Shown here: positions 56,720 to 64,000 of the stretch, in pieces
Layout: every line of letters starts with the position of its first letter
Position numbering within the stretch: position 1 is the first letter of the stretch
Assembly (NCBI GenBank): GCA_014529385.2
Contig: CM043963.1
Coordinates: forward strand, 104,018,912 to 104,082,911
DNA: 64,000 bases
DNA from: Adiantum capillus-veneris
Lineage: Eukaryota > Streptophyta > Polypodiopsida > Polypodiales > Pteridaceae
Direction: 5' to 3'
Position numbers and translations under genes: made by a program
Notes under the pieces: generated by a model
Told to the model about the DNA's origin: nothing
The model's database searches: none
What the model saw: the letters and a program-made list of their open reading frames with translations, nothing else

Positions 56720-57862
56720 GTCATCACGACTAGCTCTCAAGAAATCCATCCTACTACCGCTCCAAGATTCTCGGCTGCCGACAAAGGCAAAGCCAAAATG
56801 AGCCCACAAATGTCCTACCAACAGAAGTAGCCCCTTAATTTAGAGTCTTCAATCCAACCCAGAAAAGTTCAAGATAGAGCTTCTATATCAACTGACCACA
56901 TGCTTCCACATGAAAGGCAGAATCCAAAGAAAACCTTTCAACCGAAATACCCTACACTGTGAGATCACCGCCGCCAAAGGTTTTCAACGGTCTACAATAA
57001 AGCTGAAGAAATTAAAGTCAAGGACCCAATATGGATAAATGATCCTAGCCAATTGAGAAAAGATAAACACATGGGATGGATAGCCTCCCACAATAGTTTA
57101 GCAGAGCAAGGCTATTATGAGGGTCAAAAGAAACTTTGGTTACCAAAACCACAGACCTCAGCTTATGTGGTGGATAAAGGTTTCAAAAAGCATCCTCACA
57201 AGCAACAAAGCTCATATTTATATCGCCAAAGGAGACCAACCAACAAGGCTTGCCAAAGGGATGCAGGAAATTTCAAATCCAACTGGCCTTCATACCAACA
57301 TAGGACTTCATCGATAAATAATCCCAAAAATGGCACTCTTGTACATCTCAATACGACATCAAAAACATCATGGGAAGTGCCATCTACAATTCTTCAAGCA
57401 CAAGGTTACTATCAAGGAAATCGGAGAATCTAGCTACCAAAGATGCCAGGTAAATATTCTTCAATCAAACGACTTCAGCTTGAAGATAATCGCAATTTCA
57501 CAGAAGACAAAATCACAGACAATGTCACACTCAAGGCAAAGGATATCTGCAAAGACACGCTAATCACACGATGCAGATACAAATGGGTGCCAAAAGAACA
57601 ACACATAACGAAGAAGATTGAAGTCATCTCTAGCTCTCAAGAAATGTCAAGACATGATAGACAAAGTGTTATGGAGAATGGAGCGAGCCAATCTTCTCAA
57701 CCAAGGGACCAACAACAACAAAAAGAAATTTTGACAACCAAGGTCACCAAGGTATGGCAAAAGAAACCAATATTGCCAGTTTGGTCCTTTACAAATCCTC
57801 TCTTCGAAGATGGGAGTTTTGAATTTCAAAACCTATTCTTGGTCGAAATCTCCCGAGAGTAA
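56720..57862 (+). pseudogene. RLX 3' ORF with two QGYY/WLPK motifs (right of copia)
   Basis: The frame interrupted at 52433 resumes at 56720 and, with stops near 56828 and 56959, reaches 57433. It holds WIASHNSLAEQGYYEGQKKL followed by WLPKPQTSAYVVDKG, and later ILQAQGYYQGNRRI, a stop and LPK. A shifted frame 57443-57862 continues with CRYKWVPKEQHITKK and WSFTNPLFEDGSFEFQN. A QGYY motif of the same type is in RLG-A near 7385, and a related WVPK stretch in RLG-B. The module is probably structural or regulatory for this retroelement group; function unknown. Confidence 0.5.
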
Positions 57863-59066
57863 GTCAAGTCGCCATAGAAATCATGGCATAAGAGTCAAGA
57901 GTCAGGTAGCTGAGCCACTAAATGAGCAAGCGTCAGACCCAAGCTTCATGTCTTAATATTTTTTGTGGTCTATGAGTCTAGATATTTAGATTATAGCTCA
58001 AACTGGAAGAGTTGAGCATATTGTAAAATAGGGTCGCTCATGTTGGATAGGTGAGCATAAGAGTCGAAGTCTACTATTTTAAATGGTGGAGTGGTAGAGT
58101 AGTCCAGAAAACACTCACGCACATGAACACAGTGAGAAGAGTGGAAAAAGCCTCGTCGACAAAAACCCTTCTTGTGAGTAATGACAACTCTTGAAGTCAA
58201 ATATATTTTTGCTTCTCTAGCTACGTTCACTCCTGGAAGCACCCATTCAAACTCCTCTCACACCGCATATTGTTTCCCATGCATCTATCTGTGCAAGCAT
58301 ATGTAATGTCCCATCATTCGACATTTGCATTTGACACGATTTCTGTTCCGCCCATGCACTTACACAACAAAATGACAATGACGAAGCGGTAACAAGTTTC
58401 ATAAGCATTTGCTCAACAACAACGACTCTGACTTCAAGATACTAACACTTATCCAATGTATATCAAGTCAATAATAGTAGCCATACGGCCATAAGTACTT
58501 TAACTCAACAAAACTCGGTTACATCAAACATAAGTACATATAGCCTCACATTTAATGGTGACTAAAGGCATTTTTTTCCCACTGGGTTTTTCCCTTTAGT
58601 CCTATCCAGGTATCCAAGACCTTCATTTTGTAATATACGCCACATTTTATTTTTACTATTTTTCTTATAAAAACTTAAAAAAGCAAACCAATGACATCCC
58701 CAAACAACTACATGCTCATAAGCTAGAAAATCAAAGGGGAGCGGCCTAGAAAACATTAAAAAAGGCTTCAAGTTTACAGGTACACATGCAGGATGACACC
58801 CAAAGAACAAACAATACAGAGCTGCCAAGATAAAGGCTTGCTGCAACAACAAACCTCACTCCACTTATTCACGCTACAACAACCAATCGGAGGGGGAGAG
58901 CTATGGCTTCAACTACACTACATGTACAAGAAAAAGGTACCTCTACAACATATAAAGCATCTGGTAGAAGCAACTGCAACAACAAAAGCTTCAACTAACA
59001 CCAAAACATGAAGCACTCGTCAAGGCCACTGCAGACATAGGGTCTTGTCGGGGACGACAAGACTTT
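57863..59066. other. RLX 3' untranslated region
   Basis: No convincing coding frame between the QGYY module and the purine tract. Confidence 0.5.
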
Positions 59067-59078
59067 GGAGGGGAAGAG
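59067..59078 (+). other. polypurine tract of RLX
   Basis: GGAGGGGAAGAG directly before the 3' LTR. Confidence 0.85.
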
Positions 59079-60141
59079 TGTTGACAGGTCAACCTTTCAA
59101 CAAAGCTTCCACAAAGATTCCATGAAGATTCCTCAAAGATTCTCTAAAGATTCCAAATAAAGATGCTGATGAAGTGATGAATATGAAGATGGATGCTGTA
59201 ATGTGAAGGTACAAGCTCATGGACATCATCGATTATCCCGTTATTATTATTTTGAGCTATTACGGCCACTTTTGTAATGTTTATGAGAACTTCATATTTT
59301 AAGTCGGCAATTGTATTTTGGCCATAGATGCTTGTTGGATGAGCAAAGCCAGCTCACAGTGTTGTAATTTAGCTCTATAGACGCCTAGGGACAAATGAGG
59401 TCATTTTGGTCGGACATTAGGTTTTCTAAGGCTTAGTATATAAGCCAAAACCTAAAGCTTTGTAAGGAGACTTCTAATAATCTGATCTTCTGCGTCGTTG
59501 GGAGACTGCGAGAGAGTGGGAGAGTGTGTGTGTGTGCTACAGGAGCTACGTTAGTCGGAATCGCAAACGGACAGCAGTAGTGTGTTGCCCACGAGGAGAG
59601 CTACGCGTTGATGCTTACATCACGCGTGTTCGTCTGTGTTTTGGCAGATTCACCCACGAGCTACTTTTGGAGTTTCGGTGAGTAAATGTTGTCTGCTTTT
59701 GCATTTCAACATATCCACACGATCAGAGAGAGTAGAGCTACACATTAGGTATTTAAGTTTTTGGAAACGACGACCTGCAAATTTCGACCAGACATCCTAC
59801 GTAATTTTGCACCAGGTGTTTAGGGTTGGGATTTTGGTTCATGGACCTTAGGGAGAGCGACCTATTGGTGCTAGTAGGGTCTCCTTCAAGTTCTGTGGCA
59901 TTTCGAGAACGTCTAATGGTCTTTTGGCTTGCGGTAGCATCATAGGAGACTCTCACATTCACAGAACCGATGGCATGTAGATTTGATATCTATGTAGGAA
60001 GTAGTCATTAGTCGGTCGAGTAGAGGTGACACCCTTTTCTTGCTTCCACGTGCCTGCGGGTCGAGCTCCGTCCTTAGTTGACATTATATGTTAGGTGAGT
60101 TCTCACTATGCTGACGTCCGTTGCGGCGTATTCGTCCAACA
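59079..60141 (+). mobile_element. 3' LTR of RLX
   Basis: 1063 bp, about 95% identical by eye to 45227-46292. It contains the half-site AGACATCCTACG at 59790. Confidence 0.93.
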
Positions 60142-62010
60142 ACCTGCATCATATAATGAAATGCGCTTATGAAAACCCTTTCCTGCTTGCCAGCTTCCAT
60201 GCTTGCTCTCCGCAAGGTTTGTGCGTGGAGTGTTTGGTCCATCAGAGCTATTTTCTACGCATGTCATAATGCCTGTGCAATACGAATTTCCCACCAACTA
60301 AGCCATGAATCCATGTATGGAATGTTACGGTCTATGCAATGACTGTTACGGCACCATTGGCATATTAGACGAGCATCTACTGTTGTAGCCTCTTTTGTTG
60401 GTGCTTGCCTCCACTTCTCACACATTTCTTTGTGTGTGTGTTGAGAAGCTTGCACCACATACTTCAGTGTGTGTTGATTCAAGCCTTGATTCCAATGGAA
60501 AAGACAAGAACGCTCTCGACCGCTCATTGTATTGGTCTTGTCACCACCATTGAAAACAATTTGAAATGCATTCCAATTTTCTTGAGCTTCATCCGCCGTG
60601 AAGCCAAAGAAATTAGCTGTGTCACACCCACATGATATCATTACATCATTGAGGCACCCCCAAAACAAACATTGCATTTCCATGTCTTCCTGTTTCATTT
60701 CACAAGTTGCAATAGTCAAAAGGTCCTGCATGCTGTAAACAATTGTTTTAGAGAGAGTCAAAGGCAACGCAAAAAGCTGTTAAGGTGCGCCATGTACCTT
60801 GGATCATAGACATGATAGGCCATAGTCATCCATTCGTTAACATGTGTGGTGTGATCAAACTTGATCCAGGCATGTCGGAGATCGCCATCCTGATCTTGTC
60901 TCATTCGGTTCACCAGGTCCACACCGGATGTTGGACTAATTGTGGACATTTTGAAGACATAACATTTCTCCACCTCCGTACCTTGACCAGGAAACCGGCT
61001 TCCATGGAAAAAGTCATATGTTTAATCTCGCTTCAGCTTTAGGAGTGCATCAATGCCGGAAGATTCTTTGTCAACCCCTCTTCGTAAACTAGATACTGAC
61101 CTTCAAAACCTAACAATGTTCAAAGTGTTTAGAGAAAAAATAATTTAGCATAGAATTTTGCATCAAAATAAGAATCTAGTAAATGCTCGTACCAATTATC
61201 TGGCACCAATGGCCCCAACTCCTCTACAATTGCAATAGCCGCTGCTCACCTAAAATTACTTCGTTGGTGTTGTTGCAAAGAAGTGTTGTACACACAATTT
61301 CTTTTGCCAAACACATTTGAACCTTCCTGGCTCCTGCGTGTGGGTTAATAGTCAAAATCGTTTGCACCATCACCTTGGTGTTGTCCGTTAGTGTTTTGGA
61401 TGTGCCACTGCGCACATCATGTCTATGTGTGCCACAATGAATCATAACTCTAGTGGCGGTCTCATCGAATGGCATGACATAGTATACTACACAATCACAT
61501 GTTGCAATACAGAAAGCAATTGCCTTACAAAAATGGCATGTAAGGCTCTTATCTCCAATCTTACAATATTGTCCGGGTGCATTTGCCTTTTGTATGTACC
61601 CATTGAAATGACTTGTAGTGGGAATATGATAATTAACCAAGAAGGCACATTGTTCATTCATGCACTTGAGAGATCCTAGGCAATGACTAAGACGCAGTAC
61701 ACGTGGAAAAACATTGGACGTTTGTGGCTTCGACCACAAACGAGGATCATACTTATGCTCCATTGCATCCATATGGTGCAACTTTCCCATGGTAGGTGGA
61801 AATTCTAAAACAAGATCACCATTGTAAGACCTTGGAATCTCTATAGCTTGTTCCACTTGTTGTATTTGCATTAAAAGCTTTGTCAATGTGCCCTTCTTTT
61901 CGGCCTGTAGGAGTTTTTGTCTTGTACTCCTTTTGAAGCTATTTGGGAGCAAAACTCGAGGCGGGGTGCATAGATCTATTAACTCCTTTTGAGCGAATTG
62001 CACCTGTGAG
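60142..62010 (-). pseudogene. MULE transposase gene, 5' half (right of the RLX insertion)
   Basis: 62003-61224 reads GDLVLEFPPTMGKLHHMDAM, EHKYDPRLWSKPQTSNVFPR and paired Cys/His (CHFCKAIAFCIATCDC..CGTHRH). 60973-60798 continues WIKFDHTTHVNEWMTMAYHV to VYDP. A 65-bp intron (donor AAG|GTACAT at 60798/60797, acceptor tttacag at 60733) joins in phase to DLLTIATCEMKQEDMEMQCL, GFTADEAQENWNAFQIVFNG and RERSCLFHWNQGLNQHT, the layout of a MULE transposase DDE region (Asp in ADEAQ, then ..CLFHW). It ends SWWEIRIAQAL; after a stop at 60264 the same strand reads GPNTPRTNLAESKHGSWQAG and RISLYDA, where RLX interrupts it. Superfamily assignment is from motif layout only. Confidence 0.72.
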
Positions 62011-62151
62011 ACGGATTATCCACAATGGCAATGGGAGTCGTGCTAGGTAAGCCTCCATGTGTTTTATGGGACATGTTGGCTTTGTATTTACGTGAAAGCT
62101 ATTTATCCAATACATAGATGAATTCACCCAAATTGTTGAGCGTCCTTTCAA

Positions 62152-62651
62152 GAGGCAAATTCATTTCAATATCACCAACTTCGATGAATGCATCTAAAGT
62201 TTTAAATTGCATTGGCAAAATTAATTCTAAAAGAAATGATTCAGATATTATAAATTTACCATTGTAAAAGGATAAGAAAGCTCTTTACCTAGGAAAAATA
62301 AAGATCAAGCCATAATAATAAGCTAAACAAATAATTAAGCACAAGATCACATTATATAAACTAACAAATTGTTTATATACTCACGTCTAATAATATAGCT
62401 GTTATAAATTTAAATTTAATAATATTTTATTATTGTAATAAATTTATGTAAAAAATATATAAAATATTTAGTAAAAAAATATATTTGTGTGTGACTCTGT
62501 GAGCACCTAAATACTAGCCTAATGCAATGGATAAAAGGAAAAATTCCATCCCAATAATTCTTTAAAAATTTTCTTTTGCACGTTTGTGTGTAGGGGGGAT
62601 GTGTGAGCTGTCGGGTGTGCTCGCGACCATGGGGGGCAAGAAGTGTTGTTT
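62152..62651. other. no gene seen
   Basis: A/T-rich DNA right of the MULE gene, with long A/T runs at 62400-62490. It may contain the MULE 5' end, but I find no terminal repeat. Confidence 0.4.
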
Positions 62652-62667
62652 GGGGGGGGGGGGGGGG
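62652..62667 (+). repeat. G homopolymer of 16
   Basis: Sixteen G in a row next to the left end of the MITE. Confidence 0.95.
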
Positions 62668-62777
62668 TTGGTGCCTCGTCACTAAATGACACCTCCCCAA
62701 GGAGGTGGGAAAAATGGTCCATAGTAGGCGTCGTGAGGCGGGTGCAATCTGGGCCGTCCGATCGACATTTAAACTAG

Positions 62778-62935
62778 GTGTGAACTAAGCGTGAACTCGG
62801 AGATATGTGCACCACACCAAATTTGGTGTGAACTCGGTGTGAACTCGACGTGAACACAGTGTGAACTGGGGAGGGCCTGCACACCACACCCAATTTGGTG
62901 TGAACTCAGTGTGAACTCGGTGTGAACTAGGTGTA
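62778..62935. repeat. short repeats GTGTGAACTCG
   Basis: About ten copies of (g/c)gtgtgaactc(g/a) in two clusters separated by a GGGGAGGGCCTGCACACCAC-like spacer. Confidence 0.85.
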
Positions 62936-62992
62936 AACCTATCCATGACGCCGTGATCTATAAACTTATCCCACACACACCTTTCAATGAGT

Positions 62993-63058
62993 GCGCGTTA
63001 GCCTAGTGGTTAGAGTCAATCCCGTGGGGGAGAGGGTAGTGGGTTCAAGTCCTGGATC
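62993..63058 (+). ncRNA. tRNA-like Pol III promoter boxes, possibly SINE-derived
   Basis: TTAGCCTAGTGGTTAGAG is an A-box match and GTGGGTTCAAGTCCTGG carries a B box (GGTTCAAGTCC). The spacing fits a tRNA, but the acceptor and T stems do not pair well, so it is a tRNA-derived SINE fragment or relic and not a working tRNA gene. Confidence 0.5.
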
Positions 63059-63169
63059 CAAGAAAGTGGGAATCTTTTGCATTCCATAGGCAATCCAACG
63101 GTCAGGATCAACCGGTGATCGAGAGCCATTGATCCCACCTCCAAATGCAGGTGTCACTTAGTGACGAGG

Positions 63170-63630
63170 GGGGGGGTGTATGCGGGCGGCCAAGCAGGGT
63201 GGGGGGAGGGACATGTGTGGATGGGCTACCGGCAGGCGAAGGCTTGTGGGCCGGCTACCAAGGAACGGGGGCGTGCGGCCGACAGCACACCCCACCCCCC
63301 CATGCGAGCGGCGAGGAAGGGGAGGGATGTGTGTGCGGGGGCTACCAAGGGCGGGGGCCTCTGCGCATGGCCCGGTAAGGAATAGGGGCCTGTGTGCGGG
63401 CGGCCAATAAGGGGAGGGTCCTGTGTGTGCAGGCATCCATGCGCCCCTGGCCAACGCGTCAGCATTGGCCATGGGCGGCCACACGCCCCCACGTCCCCAC
63501 GTGGAGGCGTGTGTCTATCCTGGTCAACGTGTGGCTAGCGACAGTCCACACACACACGCGCACGCCAGCACATGTGTGTGTGTGTGAACACACACACGTG
63601 GTAGTCCACGTGGCCACGTGGATTTGCTAA
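63170..63630. other. GC-rich low-complexity DNA, no gene
   Basis: G-rich purine stretches, GGGCGGCCAA units and alternating CA/TG runs (63540-63600), with a palindromic CCACGTGGCCACGTGG near 63607. The open frames on both strands here are products of composition. Confidence 0.6.
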
Positions 63631-63962
63631 TGATGGCCGATTTTCGAAACCATGCCCGTGAGAAACACACCCTAAGGAAGGGAGGGTTTGTTACCAAAAG
63701 AAGAAAAAAAAAAACAAAAAAAGGCCTTTACCATTCACCATACCCCCCCCAAGGTTAACCACCGGTAGGGCGCCGCCAGTTTGGCCACACCCCTCCATTA
63801 TCACCCAAGGACGATCTCTCTCTCTCTTAATGCCCCGCTCCGCTAATATTCTCTCTCCTACTCTGCCGCTGCAACATCCGGCCTGGTAGGTGCCTTTGGT
63901 ATCTCTGTCACACGTCAGCCACGGCGGGCCGCCACAAATATTATTCTCTCTCTCTCTTCCAA

Positions 63963-64000
<38 letters not shown>
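63631..64000 (+). mobile_element. partial LTR of the RLG-D type, running off the window
   Basis: It starts TGATGGCCGATTTTCGAAA after GCTAA, as the RLG-D LTR does at 29410 (TGATAGCCGATTTTCAGAAA), and ends in the same kind of (CT)n tract (63967-64000). GCTAA before the start matches the spacer of RLG-C and RLG-D, but no purine tract precedes it, so it may be a 5' or solo LTR. Confidence 0.6.

Larger units (their letters stand above)
45227..60141 (+). mobile_element. RLX: large non-autonomous LTR retrotransposon, inserted in the MULE gene
   Basis: LTRs at 45227-46292 and 59079-60141 start TGTTGACAGG and end TCCAACA. They are flanked by ACATG (45222-45226) and ACCTG (60142-60146), a 5-bp duplication with one change. 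A tRNA-Asp-type primer site follows the 5' LTR, and a purine tract precedes the 3' LTR. The interior without the nested copia is about 8.5 kb: a 3.2-kb leader with palindromes, gag-like frames, a retropepsin-like domain and a QGYY module, but no RT or integrase. The LTRs differ by roughly 5% by eye. Confidence 0.92.
62674..63169. mobile_element. MITE with about 44-bp inverted repeats and internal tRNA-like boxes
   Basis: CCTCGTCACTAAATGACACC at 62674 is inverted at 63149-63169 with one mismatch in 21. The repeat continues inwards with GGAGGTGGGA..AATGG at 62701-62717 and 63126-63142. The interior has short repeats (GTGTGAACTCG, 62778-62935) and tRNA-like A and B boxes. There is no coding frame. 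Confidence 0.68.

Noticed and set aside
63145-63492. Several overlapping long frames on both strands
   Set aside because: GC-rich low-complexity DNA has few stops, and no frame shows a domain.

Overview
The window is plant nuclear DNA from a large, repeat-rich genome. The evidence is a run of plant-type LTR retrotransposons (Ty3/gypsy, one with a second Tat-type RNase H, and Ty1/copia with an initiator tRNA-Met primer site), plant-type DNA transposons, MITEs, a retroposed eL32 copy and long CT/GA microsatellites. The lineage is not certain. The Mutator-like gene and the TIR-element gene remind me of families I associate with ferns, lycophytes, mosses and gymnosperms more than with flowering plants; this is an impression from memory. 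I see no intact host gene.

Layout. 1-7910: degenerate Ty3/gypsy element (RLG-A, +), cut at its 5' side by the window, running gag, protease, RT/RNase H, integrase, then an unusual second retropepsin-like module. 7911-12148: no gene, microsatellites and short tandem repeats. 12149-12550 (-): eL32 pseudogene. 12746-13203: MITE. 13204-16131: no gene. 16132-22263: DNA element with 33-bp terminal inverted repeats and a 4-bp target duplication, carrying two convergent decayed genes; its introns and intergenic space are filled with palindromic 'gctaa(c/t)tagcat' repeats. 22264-24387: tandem-repeat DNA. 24388-30015: 5'-truncated Tat-type gypsy element (RLG-D, +) with two RNase H domains, integrase and a 3' LTR.

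31380-43140 is a second RLG-A-like gypsy element on the minus strand (RLG-B), split by a young non-autonomous LTR element, RLG-C (32140-39126; LTRs about 99% identical by eye). RLG-C shares LTR ends and gag with RLG-D but has lost pol and carries a 566-codon ORF with a membrane segment that I do not recognise.

43140-62150 is a Mutator-like transposase gene (minus strand) broken by a 14.9-kb non-autonomous LTR element (RLX, 45227-60141), which is itself broken by a copia element (52434-56714, minus). Removing each insertion with one copy of its target duplication restores a continuous frame, so the order is MULE first, then RLX, then copia. RLX has a tRNA-Asp-type primer site, a 3-kb leader studded with 24-bp palindromes, gag-like frames with a CCHC knuckle, a retropepsin-like domain and a QGYY/WLPK module, but no RT or integrase. 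62150-64000: A/T-rich DNA, a MITE containing a tRNA-like Pol III box pair, GC-rich low-complexity DNA, and the start of an LTR of the RLG-D type.

How the parts relate: RLG-A, RLG-B and RLX share the extra retropepsin-like and QGYY module, so RLX may be a non-autonomous relative or parasite of RLG-A-type elements. RLG-C may likewise depend on RLG-D-type elements. Almost every coding region carries stops, frameshifts or deletions, so activity from these copies is unlikely; RLG-C looks the youngest.
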